A stretch of DNA of 64,000 bases from Nymphaea colorata. Taxonomy: Eukaryota; Streptophyta; Magnoliopsida; Nymphaeales; Nymphaeaceae. The notes beneath the pieces are model-generated. The model saw nothing but the letters and a program-made list of their open reading frames with translations, was not told where the DNA came from and ran no database searches. The translations under genes were made by a program, and so were the position numbers. Shown one piece after another: positions 44,131 through 56,436 of this stretch. Where the stretch lies: the NCBI RefSeq assembly GCF_008831285.2, contig NC_045141.1, positions 7,987,353 through 8,051,352 of the forward strand, read 5' to 3'. The first letter of the stretch is position 1. Every line of letters begins with the position of its first letter.

Positions 44131-45328
44131 CTTACCTCATATGTAGGTGTAAAGGAATATAGCCGCGTCTCTACTGCTAAGTACACCCTCCATCTATCAT
44201 TACTTGATGTAGACAATGCAGAAGTGCACAAACATAGTGCCTCAGGAGAAGCAAATAAGGTGCGGGCATTGTTGAGTGTAATCTGGTCTTCGGTGGAATT
44301 CACCAATTTCAAGTGGTTGAGGGTGTTGTCATTGACGGTATATCGAATGGATGAGCTACCGAACTCCTTTGAATTTCTTTCACTTCTAAAATATCTTGAT
44401 CTAAGCTATTCTAATGTGAGATGGTTGCCCAGTTCAATCGGCAAGCTCTATAACTTGCAAACATTGGATTTAAGTCACAGTAAAATTGAAGAGTTGCCCA
44501 AGGAAATGGGTGAACTGTACAACTTGAGGCATCTTGGCCTGAAAGAGACATGGTCATTGAAATTTATAGCAGAAGGCCTGGGGAAGCTTATAATTTGCGG
44601 ACCTTGCATAGGTTTATGGTATGTGATGACAAAGGAAAGACGAGAGGTTGCAATATTAATGGACTAAAAGACTTGAATAAACTAAAGGGGGAATTGTCAA
44701 TAGAAGGTTTGGGTGGGGGAAGGGTGAAAGAAATTGACGCAAAGAAAGCACAACTTAAGGAGAAGCATGAGCTAATTGGGGTGAAATTTTATTTCGAGGG
44801 TAATGCTTCTGAACAGAGGGGCTTGCTGGAGGCTTTGGAACCTCCACATAAAATAGAGAGGTTGGGAAATTGTGGTTATAAAGGAGATGGGCCTACGTGG
44901 TATTTGGACACCAATTATGGGAAGCTGCCGATGCTATGCCTGAAAGGTTGCGCATCGTGGGTAACAGTGATAGGAATTAAATCATTGGAAGAATTGGAGG
45001 TCAGTGGCTGCCCAACATTGTGTGAATTGCCGATCATGCCTTTGCTGAAGTCCTTGGAGATTTCGAAGTGTGATGGGCTCAACACGATTGGTGACTTTCG
45101 AGCTTTAAAGTGGTTGAAGTTGTTTAACTTGAACATTTTGAAGCAGCTCCCTACTAGTCTTCCTTCACTTGAAAAACTGGACATGAAGAATTTGCCCAAC
45201 TGGGAATCAACATTTACTTCTATGCCATGCTTAAGAAAGGTGAGTTTTGAAAATTGTCCAAAGATGCGGACAGTGCTAGGAGATTTCCCTCATGCATACA
45301 CAAAATGAATATGCCTTAAACAGGATCA

Positions 45329-45760
45329 TGTTCAGGCTAAATCATTGAATCAAAACCTTAACTGTAGTAGAAGCGTACCTGAATCCATCTGAACAGCACG
45401 AACGGTAGATTGCAGTAGGATCTTCCAGGGTCTATCTTGATATAAAACTGAGGAACAACACAAAGCGCATGTGCGGTCTCTCTCAGATGTGGAAGAGACA
45501 ACCCTAGAAATCAATGTTTGAAGCAACCGTTGCATGACCCCAGGGACCACTACCGTTTTATATCAAGATTAATTGTGGATTCAACCCATCAAAGAGTCTG
45601 TAATTGCGTAAAGGTATTTATACATTATAAAATACCCGATACTATGTAAAATGACGTAATATCCCCAAACATAATCACTTAAGTGGATATTTACATTAAG
45701 ATAGTCATAATGTCTGAAATTCCTCATTGACATATGCCGGCCCACCAAATGATCCTTACA
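45329..45760 (-). mobile_element. 3' LTR of the minus-strand copia
   Basis: Plus-strand edges are TGTTCAGGCTAAATC at 45329 and GATCCTTACA at 45760, so in element direction it runs TGTAAGG to CTGAACA. The inner side is bounded by a purine tract. About 155 bp of it (45570-45760) recur at 49055-49212. Confidence 0.75.
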
Positions 45761-45775
45761 ATCTCCCACTTGTGC
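45761..45775 (-). other. Polypurine tract of the copia
   Basis: On the minus strand AAGTGGGAGAT abuts the TGTAAGG start of the LTR. Confidence 0.7.
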
Positions 45776-46271
45776 CAAATATGTCTTTATACATTCAGAC
45801 ATTACATAAAACCTTAGGAGCTCATAACTGCTATCTTATTAAACGTCATTTTCACCAATCTCATCCATGATCACATCAACACAGAACCTTCAATGATCAT
45901 AAATGTTAACACAATCAGTGACATAGATCTGATATGGATGTATAGCATGAGAATTACATGTAATGTGATTACAACATGTCTATTCTCAACTGGTCCTATT
46001 TTAAAACCTTATGAAGATCAAAACCATAAATACAGAATGGAACCAAAGATATTTAAACTATATTCTACAGAAAACTGAATATGTATCTACACATAAGAGC
46101 AAACAAAATACAAACTCCCACTAGACCAGCACATCATCCAAAGGTAAAACCTCCATAGGAACAACATATTCGTAAAAGACCTTAAAAGTTAAACCTTTAG
46201 TAAGCAGATCCGCAATCATAGAGTTTGCCCCAATATGCTCTAAAGACACCTGACCATTCTGTATCATCTCT

Positions 46272-46631
46272 TTAACGACCAAAAAACTTAATGCCGATGT
46301 GGTTCGACTTTGACAAACTGCAGCTGTTATTAGAGTACATGACTACTGAATAATTGTCACACAATAACATTAGTGGTCTTTCTACACCATTCATAATGCG
46401 CAGTCTCGTGACAAAATTCCGCAACCACAAAGTATGATTGGATGCCTCGTAACATGCTATGCTACTGTCTTGGCACCCAGTAAAGTCAGAATCTGAATAC
46501 CCAATGATCTCCAACTGGTCTGACTTCTCGTATGTGATCATAAAATCTTTTGTTCTTTGTAAGTACCTCAATACTCTTTTGGCTGCTTTCCAATGATCCA
46601 TACCAGGATTACTTAAGTATCTGCCTAACAT
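46272..46631 (-). pseudogene. Copia RNase H segment, internally deleted
   Basis: On the minus strand, LGRYLSNPGMDHWKAAKRVL and EIIGYSDSDFTGCQDS are typical of copia RT/RNase H. The sequence then jumps from QDSS to ACYEASNH, missing about 40 residues of RNase H, and continues to ERPLMLLCDN and SNHIGIKF. The frame is open across the deletion. Confidence 0.85.
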
Positions 46632-46817
46632 TCCAACGATAAATGTAATATCCAGACGAGTACAAACCTAAGCATACATAAGGCTTCCCACAACAAATGA
46701 ATAGAGAATCCTTTCCATTTCTTTAGATCCGAGTTCACTTTTAGGACAGTGTTTGAGACTAAACTTGTCTTCTCTAGCAACTGGAGTATCTCCTGGCTTA
46801 CAATCTTTCATGTCATA

Positions 46818-47470
46818 TCACTGAAACACCTTATCAATGTAGGCATTTTGTAATAATCCAAGAATACCCCGAGAACAATGTCGAAATATCTGGATCCCCA
46901 ATACAAAAGATGCATCACCAAGATCTTTCATGTCAAACTTTGTTGATAAAAATATCTTAGTTTCATGCAATATACTCATATCATTACTTGCCAGCAATAT
47001 ATAATCGATATATAAGACCAGAAATATAAATTTACCTCCATTTAACTTTTGGTATACACATTCATCAACCATATTAGTTTTGAAACTAAATGAAACTATA
47101 ACTTGATGAAATTTGTAATACCACTGATGGGAAGCTTACTTTAGCCATAGATGGATTTCTTGAGTTTGCAGACCATTTTTTTTGCATCCATTGAAACAAA
47201 GTTTTCTGGTTGCACCATATATATCGTTTCATCAATGTCTCCATTTAGAAACACTGTCTTTACATCCGTCTGATGCAGCTCTAAGTCAAAATGAGCCACA
47301 AGTGCCATTATGGTCCTGGAAGAGTCTTTCGACGATACTGGAGAGAAAGTCTTTATATAATCAATGTCTTCCTTTTAAGTAAAGCCCTTTGCGACAAGAC
47401 GTGTCTTATACCTTTCGATCTTTCCTAATGAAATACTTTTGGTTTTAAATATCCATTTACATTAAATGAG
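46818..47470 (-). pseudogene. Copia reverse transcriptase, inactive
   Basis: From about 47465 downward the minus strand reads CKWIFKTK, KTFSPVSSKDS, HFDLELHQTDVKTVFLNG (first catalytic D), TIYMVQPENF and CKLKKSIYG. From 47072 it reads VDECVYQKL and LVLYIDYILLA. The catalytic motif usually reads YVDD; here it is YIDY, so the second aspartate is lost. Stops lie near 47373 and 47150. Enzyme activity is excluded by these changes. Confidence 0.88.
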
Positions 47471-47887
47471 TTTCACACATTCAGGCAAGGGAACAACGTC
47501 CCATATGTTATTATCCATCATTGACTTTATTTCCTCATTGATGCCATCTATCCACTTATGAGATTTAAAACTATTTATCGCATGCTGGAGGTTAATAGGA
47601 TCATCCTCCATTAAGCCCATATCAACATCATGTTCTTGGAGGTAGACAAAATCATTTGAAATTGTACTTCTCCTCTCTCTAGTGGATCTCCTCAGTGGCA
47701 CCTGTACTTGATTATCTTGAGGTTGTTGAGTTTGTTCTTCAGTGGTTTGAATAGGGAGATTGTCATCATTGTCTTCTTCTGAATATGTTGATGAAACAAT
47801 GACATGAATAAAACCTGAAAATTTTTTCAACATCTGTATGAGTAGACTCACGTCTCTCTTCAAAGACAATGCTTCTAACCTGATCAC
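47462..47887 (-). CDS. Copia integrase-RT linker (open fragment)
   Basis: An open frame of 141 codons with the acidic/Gln-rich linker and LRRSTRERR, then INSFKSHKWIDGINEEIKS and NNIWDVVPLPE, the start of copia RT. It begins just after the site where the integrase core is missing. It is a fragment, not an independent gene. Confidence 0.75.
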   Translation of the reverse strand: MIRLEALSLKRDVSLLIQMLKKFSGFIHVIVSSTYSEEDNDDNLPIQTTEEQTQQPQDNQVQVPLRRSTRERRSTISNDFVYLQEHDVDMGLMEDDPINLQHAINSFKSHKWIDGINEEIKSMMDNNIWDVVPLPECVKLI

Positions 47888-47963
47888 CTCCTCAAATTCA
47901 ATATCCTCAAAGAAATGAGCATTTCCCGTTTCAAAGAAAGACTTACTGGTTGGATTATAAAAC

Positions 47964-48443
47964 TTATAACCCCTTAATGTTTGTTTGTTTTCCCTTTATA
48001 CATTCAATGCAAACATTAAAGTCTGCAAAATCAAGGGATTCAAGAATTTCATTCGACATAAGCCTTTTTATCCTCTGTTCAGAAATATGTCCTAAGCGTC
48101 TATGCCACAACATAGTAGAATTCTCATTGGCTAATTTTCTTTTAGTACTACTAGACGTAACATGCAAGGTTTCATGATATGAAGCAACCGTATCAAGCAA
48201 ATAAAGGTTACTGCTACTTGACAAAGAACCAGTGGCAATAAAATTTGAGTGCAGAAACAACTTAAATTTACTATTTTCAAATGAACAATAATAACCAAAT
48301 TTGTTTAGTAAGGAAATAGAAACCAAATTCCTCCTAAAAGACGATACTATATAAGTTTCTGTCAAATTCAAATAACAACCAGTCTTTAACAACAACCAAA
48401 AATCTGCTATGGCTTCAACCTTTGCTTTCTTGCCATCGCCCAC
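47964..48443 (-). CDS. Copia GAG-pre-integrase fragment
   Basis: An open frame of 159 codons: protease-to-pre-integrase sequence (SSFRRNLVSISLL) and the zinc-binding WHRRLGHISEQRIKRL ... CIECIKGKQT (H-H-C-C). It stops near the KGLKF-type end where the integrase core should begin. Fragment of the polyprotein. Confidence 0.8.
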   Translation of the reverse strand: MGDGKKAKVEAIADFWLLLKTGCYLNLTETYIVSSFRRNLVSISLLNKFGYYCSFENSKFKLFLHSNFIATGSLSSSSNLYLLDTVASYHETLHVTSSSTKRKLANENSTMLWHRRLGHISEQRIKRLMSNEILESLDFADFNVCIECIKGKQTNIKGL

Positions 48444-48507
48444 ATAGATGAATCTTTCAGCATCATTTGGCGTTCTAATTTAGGCAGCCTTGCATACAAA
48501 TATTTAT

Positions 48508-48864
48508 CTAAATAGTAGCATTTGACTCTACCCACCAAGTGTTTCTAGGTACTGAAGTTAAATTAACTTCAGAACAAACCAAAGTGAGAAGCATATATTT
48601 CTTTTCACGCCATGCGTGATACTTGGTACAATCCTTCTTCATATGACCTCCACCATTGCAAAAGAAGCAGCCTGATATGACTTCCTTATGCTTCTTTTGT
48701 TTCATAATGAATGAATGGTCAACTCCAACTTCCTTAACAGTCTTTCTTTTCGTACTTTTAAAATTCGAACCACTTAACTCAGGAATAGTACTCAAATTTG
48801 CAGATGTCATGGAAGTAGAACTCACTGTACAAAGAACAAAAATACCAAACATGCTCACAATCAA
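48508..48864 (-). CDS. Copia gag C-terminus with zinc knuckle
   Basis: An open frame of 118 codons with CFFCNGGGHMKKDC, a CX2CX4HX4C nucleic-acid-binding knuckle, followed by the beginning of protease (WWVESNATI; the usual DSGAT/S catalytic motif is altered to ESNAT). The N-terminal two thirds of Gag are missing. Confidence 0.8.
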   Translation of the reverse strand: MIVSMFGIFVLCTVSSTSMTSANLSTIPELSGSNFKSTKRKTVKEVGVDHSFIMKQKKHKEVISGCFFCNGGGHMKKDCTKYHAWREKKYMLLTLVCSEVNLTSVPRNTWWVESNATI

Positions 48865-49054
48865 TACATGTACATAGATGAAACAACAGATATAAATGAA
48901 TTTAAATACAATGCCCTAAATCTCATCACAAGGTACCGGTGCAACATTAATATCCAATCTTTGGATTGAAATATACTGCAAGTTATATTCTTGGTCGACA
49001 ATGAATATAGATAATTCAACCAAATAATGTGCCTATCTTTGGATTGACTCATGA

Positions 49055-49212
49055 GCAATTACGGATTCAACCCATCAAAGAGTCCGCAATTGCGTACAGG
49101 TATCTATACATTATAAAATACCTCATACCACTTAAGTTGATATTTACATTAAGACAACTATAATGTATAAAATTCTTCATTGACATATGCCGGCCCACCA
49201 AATGATCCTTAA
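49055..49212 (-). mobile_element. Truncated 5' LTR of the copia
   Basis: CGGATTCAACCCATCAAAGA through CCAAATGATCCTTA match 45570-45757. About 260 bp of the inner LTR side are absent. Confidence 0.75.
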
Positions 49213-50163
49213 AGACAGAGGGCTTGATTTATGCTTTATTGAAGCTGGCAGGGCATGAGGGTCAAGCGACTCAGCTCCAAAAGCTGAAAGTGTTGAATTG
49301 CCCAAGTGCAAGATTGGGATTGAAATTGCTTGAGCAACTACCTAACCTCATTGAGTTAAGGTTGGATTAGAATCAACAGTACGACTGCCATCCCCATTGC
49401 CACCACAGGTATCGACATTTCTACCCTCCCTCAAGACCTTGTATCTGACGGACAAGAATGTTGATGAGGTCAAATAATGGGAACGGTGCCTCAATGGGTG
49501 TGGGGTCTCTCCCAATTGGAGGACTTGCATCTACATGGTTTCACCCAGGACATCAGCTTGGGAGGCCACTGGCAATGCCTCCCGAAACGGGAAGGCTTAC
49601 TCCTTGAAGACTTCCCCATTCTGAAGTCTCTAGTGGATGTGAATAATATTACTCCCCAACAAGATGAAACATGTCCCACTGATGCACAGCAGCAGATTGC
49701 CTGCCTCACGAGGTTTCAAATGTTGTGAATTTGCAGATGTCCTGCACTCGATCTTGCTAACATGCCAGCCTTAAAGGGCTTGTCATTGTCTACAGCTTTG
49801 ATAGACACTAATGTTGATGAGGTCAAATGGGGAAGGGTGCCTGAGTGGGTGTGGGGTCTCTCCAAACTAGTGTCATTAGGCCTGCATGGTTTCACTGAGG
49901 AGATCAGCTTGGGAGGCCACTGGCAATGCCTCCCAAAACTGAAATTTCTAGGGCTTTTTTGCTTCCCCAATCTGAAGTCTCTGGTGGACGTGAATAATAT
50001 TACTCCCCAACAAAATGAAACAACATGTCCCTCCAATGCACAGCAACAGATCGCCTACCTCTCGAAGCTTACATTCTTGATCATTCGCTCATGTCCAGCA
50101 CTTGATCTGCCGCAGGAGTTGAGAGACCGTCTTGGAGAAAGCCTATATGAAGAAGTTGATTAG
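49213..50163 (+). pseudogene. NLR1 3' part: C-terminal LRRs
   Basis: This continues NLR1 after the copia insertion. From 49239 one frame reads LKLAGHEG, LQKLKVLNCPSARLGL and LPNLIELRLD to TAG 49368. After a shift, 49477-50163 carries two copies of a 117-codon module (VPQWVWGLSQLEDLHLHGF / VPEWVWGLSKLVSLGLHGF, then SLGGHWQCLPK, then LKSLVDVNNITPQQ), with a TGA at 49726 between them. It ends with CPALDLPQELRDRLGE and TAG 50161. LRRs give NLRs their recognition specificity. No frame joins this to the NB-ARC part, so it is not translated as an NLR. Confidence 0.85.
49447..50075 (+). repeat. 351-bp direct repeat within NLR1 LRRs
   Basis: TGGGTGTGGGGTCTCTCC starts at 49495 and 49846, giving a 351-bp (117-codon) period. 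One further copy is the NLR0 fragment at 38385-38690. Confidence 0.8.
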
Positions 50164-51727
50164 TGTTGCTATATGATGTTACTGAACCTTTTCTATTCAT
50201 TTTAAATTGTCTAAAATGTGTGTGGTTTTTAAAATCGGTATGGTTTTGGTTAAACATACATCTTTTGCATTTTGTCGGCATGTCCTCCCCCCTCCCTTGT
50301 TTGATTTGAGTCATGTAATTTTTTTATGTCACCTTTTCCATATCCAAAAGTAGAATAAGTGTGTAAAAATCAATAGATTGCAGCTATTTTCAGCATATAT
50401 ACGTGATAGGATTTAGTTTTGGCATGGTTTGTAACCATGGCTTAGCCTGGAATTAAGTAGTGATTAATTTGTGCCGATCCAACCGCCATTTAAATTTCCA
50501 TCCACATATAGCTACCTAGCTATTCTGATATATATATATATAGCACAGATGATCACCTCCTATTCTATTGCTGAGCCTCCACTTAAGGCTAATCTTGGTA
50601 AATATTGTACTCTAACAAAGCATGCACATAATGATATTCGATTATGCTTGATCAACAAGCCTCTCTTTGATGAACAGATTTTTATTTACACCCCACCCTT
50701 TCAAATGTTGTAATATGTAAGGGGATCTCCAATGCATACCGGTGATTAATTTTAATTTGATTAAACCCAATATCCAGATTTATTTGAATTTTTTATCTCA
50801 CAAAATCAAATAAATAAAAGCTAAAATTTTTAAAACAAAAAAAAAGATTCTAAAAAAAATATCAATTATGTGAATATCGGTAGGTATGGCACCATCTACA
50901 AATGATACATGCTCGCTGTTTGCGTCAAATAGAAGGCAATGTCCTTGGCCTGAATCGGTACAGATACTGATATTACCTTTTCCTTTAAGAAAATTTAAAA
51001 AAACAATTTTAAATATTTTTTTGTTCCATATACATCAATTGAATTGATGCACAAAGGCCTCGATCAATTAGCTGATACGGAAAAATCCCAAGTTGGGGAT
51101 TAGTATACAAAGGTACATTGTTTGAGCGACTTTCAAAGTTTTGGTTTTTCATGTTTAGGACATTAATATGCATTTAATCATCTTCACAAATTTAAAACAC
51201 ATACCACAATCTGAAAATGTGCTTACATCCTTAACTCTTAAGAAGATGCACTACCTAGCATTGTACGCATTTCTTCAAAATTATATGAGATGTTTGAGAA
51301 AATGTATGGAAACTGCTTATATTCAAATAATTTATAATTCATGCATTTTATGGTGTGTGTTTCTTTTTTAGTTCAGGTGGATATATAAAAGCAATGAATT
51401 TTTAAATCATTTGCAAAGTGTAAGATTCGAAGAAATCACACCAAGATGTCCATATCAGGCTTTTGGGATCAGTTGTTTTATAAGGAAGCAGGCCCTGCTG
51501 GGTCACCTGGTTACACTGTGGCAAAAATTCAATAACAGCATGTGAATGCATAACCTGGGCTCGGTCCAGCCATCAAGTTTCAAGCCAGGATTGGCCCAGC
51601 CATCAAGATCCAAGCCCATGTTTGGTGCAGCTTGGCTTGACAGTACTGAAATTAAAAGAAAAGAACATATTAGACCTGACCATATTTGACTGTAATAAAA
51701 TTATCTCTATCTATCTATCTATCCATC

Positions 51728-51777
<50 letters not shown>

Positions 51778-53548
51778 ATTTCTCCTATAACACCATGTTT
51801 TAAAATATTGGATTTTGATTTTTTAATGGTTTAAAGAGAGAAAAATAATTAATGCTGAGACATCATTAAAAAGTTAAATTAAATAATTTATTTAAAAAAA
51901 TTAATCACCGTCTGGAGAAAAAAAGAAGACACTATAAATTTGTTCTTGATTCCTCCGTTGGGGTTTTAAGAGGAAAAAAAAATGATGCATCTAAAGAAGG
52001 TACGTTGAGCCGCACACACGTGCACAAAAATAAAAAGAAAAAAATCGACTTTGTAGACAGCGATATGAACCACAATATATAATTGGCAAACGATGCAGTG
52101 CATTGCATGAACTTTATTTTCACTTTATTTTCGTGAAAAAGAAAAAACACTTAAATTTTATCCAGGTAAACTTCTTGATCAAAATCAGCAGCATCTGACC
52201 CAACTATTCCACACCCTTCACAAGCTTATCAAGAGAGCTCCCATGAAGCTTTTCTCTCTTCTTTTCCTTTAATTTCTACAACTTGTTGTCCTTCTGTCGG
52301 CAAGCCGATTGCAATTGGGTCCGAGTTTTACTGTTATATATATATATATATATAAGCCATAGCGACAACTGAGGTACTTAATGAACTGTACATTTGACCA
52401 CCGTGCAAAATTGTTGGATTTCTGCTTCATGCACCAATTGTTTTAAACCCTCAACTTCAGCCTTCTATGCACGAAATCAAGTAATTGGTCCAAACCAACC
52501 TTGCCTGGTTAGAGCCACTTGATCTTGCTCTGTTGCTATTGTTAGAGAGACCTTTCACACCTTTGTCAATGGTCAGATCATGAAACTCGGATGGGCTAAA
52601 AAAAATTATTAGCAAAGCCCCCAGCATCACGTCACGAGCCAATTTCAAAGTCAAGGTCAGCGTACATGTCATTCAAAGTTGCAAGTCTCAATTTTTATTT
52701 TGAAAAAAAAAAGTTCATGAACCCAAGTTTTTTAAATAATACAAGTAGAAGTTCAGGTTTGAGGAATTTTTACAGATTTATTTAGCACCAGTCATGGATC
52801 TTTCCAGCGTGTAGAGCACACGCAGCACCACTTAAGACAGAAGCATAATGTTTATACAAATCAAACTAGACACCGGTGTTTTTACGTGGCTTTAGGTAAC
52901 TTGAAACCCAAGAACCATTTACTTGTTATGTCTCTTCTTTTATTTATGTCCATGACCATTTTAAATTTTCCTTGATGACAATCAAAGAATCTTTGGATGG
53001 TGGAGAGTCAAAGGCTATCATTTTTCTTTATAACTTTTTTTTTAAGTGCAAGGGAACAATAAGCTGATGGACTAGTGAGGAATCAAATCGTGTCATGTAT
53101 GACGTAGCCTAGAGCCTGCAATGAAACTCTTAAACTATTTTGATCCTTTTGATGGGACAGCCCAGAGGGCCATCATTTTTTATTACTTTTTTCATGTTCA
53201 TAACTTTTTATTACTTTTTTATTTTTTTTAATTTTTGAAGCCTTGCACATGAAGGTGAGAGGAGTATTCCTTCTCCTGAAGCTGGATGACAGCCTTCCTC
53301 CTCTCTTCAGTGCCACCGAAAACTGAAATCCGTTGCGTGATACCTGCAAAGGCAATGGGCAGGTTAGTCATTTTTCTTATGTTAATAATATTTTTAATAA
53401 TTTAAAAGTGAATGGTTCTTATAACATCAAGATTTTGGTGGTAGAAAATATCAATTTTTTTTTACAAAAATAATTTGTACTAAAACATGATTTATATAAA
53501 ATTAGTATTTCTAAACATACTAGAGATTCACATTTGATATAAAATAAT
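50164..53548. other. Intergenic, no gene recognised
   Basis: 3' flank of NLR1. Microsatellites lie at 50529-50543 (TA), 51704-51777 (CTAT, then TA, then AC) and 52334-52354 (TA). Positions 52770-52850 (TTATTTAGCACCAGTCATGG) resemble 61055-61125 upstream of NLR2. Low-complexity T-rich sequence is at 53170-53240. No conserved frame. Confidence 0.55.
51704..51777. repeat. Compound (CTAT)n(TA)n(AC)n microsatellite
   Basis: Three simple repeats in direct succession. Confidence 0.93.
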
Positions 53549-56248
53549 TTAGTTGATCGTTTACACTTGATTCGATAATGAATGTTGAATCAAAATGAGA
53601 GAATGTTAAATGAGTACTAACTAAACAAGTTAAAAGAAACAGTGCGTGTTTAGCATAAGTGAGCTAAATAAGTTGAGTTCGAGCTCGATGTTGTATCATC
53701 AAGTTGAGCTCGAGCTTGAGTTTCTTCAGTCAATCTTGAGCCGGTCCAACTCGATCTAGACGTGGCCCTGCCTGTCACAACTTTCTATTTCGGCCACTCT
53801 TGGCCGTCTCTAACAACACTGGTTGACAACTGAACCTCCACAGTTGAATTACACGTGGCTAAAGTTCAAGCGCTCCCTATAATGGACGATCCCCATTGAA
53901 CCATACGTGTCTGATCTTTCACCTAAACCCATAGATTGAAACCTAAATCACCTAAACCCATTGGAAGCCGATTCTCAAAATATCAATTACTGTGGTTCGA
54001 AATGATTAGTTGTTTATTTAGAAGTTGGACTTGGATATAGATGCTAATTAAAAAGTCAAATTCATATAAAATTCAGATTATAAAAGTTAGATTGAAATGT
54101 TTCTACATTTGAATTTGAATTCAAATACGTGGACCATATCCAATAAACCGGATATTTATAATTTGTGTATAGTTTCCATTTTTTTTTCGGTTCTTAATAA
54201 AAGATGGGAGCCTACTGCTGGTTTTGATCAGAAATTGGACATTATGAAACAATACATATGGTTCAAATCCAATTTATTGGCATCCTAAGGCTTAGATCAC
54301 CAAAAAAAACATTATTGACATTTGAAAAAACGTCACTTAAAAATGTCAAGACACCATTAATACTTTTATCGATGGATGTCACGATCCATCAGTGTAGATT
54401 GTGCTACTGAATCTTTCATTGAATGTCGACTTATAATAATGGCTGTTGCTGTTAGTGTATTGCATGGGGTTTAACGACACTTGCTCACATCTGTCAGTCA
54501 ATTGTGCACTTATACTGACAATTGTGAACATCATGTATTGCTGAGGATTTACTGACACACACCCACAGCCATCACTAAAGTATACCAGATATACTAACAA
54601 CTGGCTACCGTCAATGCACTTTTTACTAACGGAAATACCCACCAGAAAAATTTATATTTAATATTGACGATCACTTCCTGTCAGTAATAGCTATTTCATG
54701 AATGCTAAATTGCATTTTTACTGATGTGAGATACCTGTCAGTAAAAAATTATAATATGTTTTATATTGTACTATATTATATACAACCTGAAAAATAGGAA
54801 TACAAAAAAGCCTTGCCCGATATCAATAACAGAACAAAGATGCAATTAATGTATCATACAGAACATATTATTGATCAACATACAAATGAATGATATTATC
54901 TTTAATGACAAGTATATATGTATGAATAAGTCTAACAAACTTTTTGAAACATGTAGTCCATCTTAGATATTCCAATGGTATTTATACATGATATTCAAAA
55001 CATGAGAGCAAGTCCAATACTCTAGACTTCAAATTTCCTCTGTACGTATCAATGGCAGAAATAAGGGGGTGGTGTCAGCAAACCTGCATAGAAGAAGTAA
55101 AATACGTTACAAGAAATGGTATGCATAATTTTAATATAAAATATACCTCTTTTCCTTTCTTTTATATCCAAACAAGCTTTTATAACAATCTTTTTTACTT
55201 TTCTTCTCATTTTCTTTCCTTTCAGTACCAATTTTCATTCAATTCCTTTGTTTTCTTTTTCCTTCCATCCAACTAAACATTTTCTTAAATTTCCCTCCAT
55301 CCAAACATGGCTTTATAGAGAAGGCCGAAGAACCCACTAGGTGGCACACCCTTAGACCTTAACCAGTCAATTCGTCCAGCTTTGTTTGGACCTTCCCTTC
55401 TATTTTTATATTTAGCGGTCATAGTAATTGGCAAATGATCTAGTCATTAAATCTAGGAAACAACAACAACATTTCAACCGAGCCTTTGATGCTTCCTATT
55501 GCGAGCCTTGCGAATCTGTTTCTATGAGCCATACTGGTGCATGAATTTTCGTGCATCACTATGGTTAATGACTAAAATACCCTTAATTCACACAGAAAAA
55601 GAAAATTTTTTCTAAAGATAAAATTGAAAATAGAAAAAATTAAAAAGACTATAGGGGACATCTTTTTAATAAATTTCCAAAATGTCCTTCCCTGCTCTAC
55701 TCACCAAACCGTCTTGCTAGAGTTGGGCACTTGGCTGGCCTGGCCGGTTCACTCTTGGCTGCTAGAGTTGCTGGGTTAACTTCTTCTTGAGGCAGATGGA
55801 CATGCTACAATAAGTGGATGCAGGCAAGGTTTGAAAAGGGCACAGGCCCATACTGAGGTCTGGACCATGAGACAGCCTGATTGAAAATGCCTATGATGGC
55901 TCTTGTCAAGTGTGGAGGTAGCAGCCAGTTCAAGGGTAGAGAGATAGATACAGGTCAAGCCGGGATGACATCAACCCACTCCCCTTAAAATGGGCCTTCT
56001 TCTCAAGGCCCAACGAGTGGGGGACCTAACGGTGCACGTCTTCTCACATAATCCATGGTATAAGGCCTGCCAATACCATGAGGTTGCCGAATGACATCTT
56101 CATGCCAGTCGGCAAGTAGTGATTGCCTTGACTAGAGGGAGGCGTGAAGACACATGAGGAGACAGGGCTTTGACCGTTACTTCAATCTCATATGCTTGCA
56201 GGTGGTGGTTGAAGCTGCCAACAAGTAAGGCCATGAGGACCATAGGTG

Positions 56249-56436
56249 GAGGGGCAGAGCCAGAAATTTTTCATGAGGAGAGCCAAATTAGAGTTTTAAA
56301 ATTTTGATGGAATCTGAAATACCATTTTTTAAAATTTTTATATAGGACAAATGAGTTTTTTTAAAATTTACCTCTATTTTTTTTTTTGAGTGCAGTCTAG
56401 GGCCCCTATGGTCCCCCGCCCTTGGCTCTGTCCCTG
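56249..56436 (+). mobile_element. hAT-type MITE with 8-bp target duplication
   Basis: Ends are GAGGGGCAGAGCCAG and, inverted, CAGGGACAGAGCCAAG. Flanks are CATAGGTG at 56241-56248 and 56437-56444. Length is 188 bp and the interior is AT-rich without coding capacity. The 8-bp duplication and CAGGGGC-type ends place it with hAT-derived non-autonomous elements. Confidence 0.85.

Larger units (their letters stand above)
42568..45308 (+). pseudogene. NLR1: CC-NBS-LRR resistance gene, 5' part, broken
   Basis: An intronless-looking NLR, a cytoplasmic immune receptor type that senses pathogen effectors. ATG at 42568 is chosen because GGGAAGATGGCAATA is conserved in NLR2; an upstream in-frame ATG (42520) is not. 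Order: Rx-type coiled coil (42568-42918), NB-ARC (about 43180-44130), LRRs (about 44300-45308). Breaks, judged against NLR2, are TGA 42916, TAG 43141, TGA 43510, a 4-nt loss near 43618, a 2-nt loss near 43850, TGA 43999 and a 1-nt loss near 44590. The gene is then split by a copia element at 45329 and resumes at 49213. The Walker A motif is altered (GRRAIGKTT in place of GxGGxGKTT). No functional receptor can be made. Truncated coiled-coil peptides are conceivable. Confidence 0.9.
45329..49212 (-). mobile_element. Degenerate Ty1/copia retrotransposon inside NLR1
   Basis: A minus-strand copia element interrupts the LRR region of NLR1. In its own direction (right to left) come the 5' LTR remnant (49055-49212), gag zinc knuckle (48508-48864), GAG-pre-integrase (47964-48443), RT (about 47470-46820), RNase H (46631-46272), PPT (45761-45775) and 3' LTR (45760-45329). 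The integrase core is missing: only about 75 bp separate pre-integrase from the IN-RT linker. Most of gag, the primer-binding site and the inner part of the 5' LTR are gone too. Host LRR sequence resumes at 49213. I found no clear target-site duplication, in keeping with decay of the right end. Confidence 0.88.
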
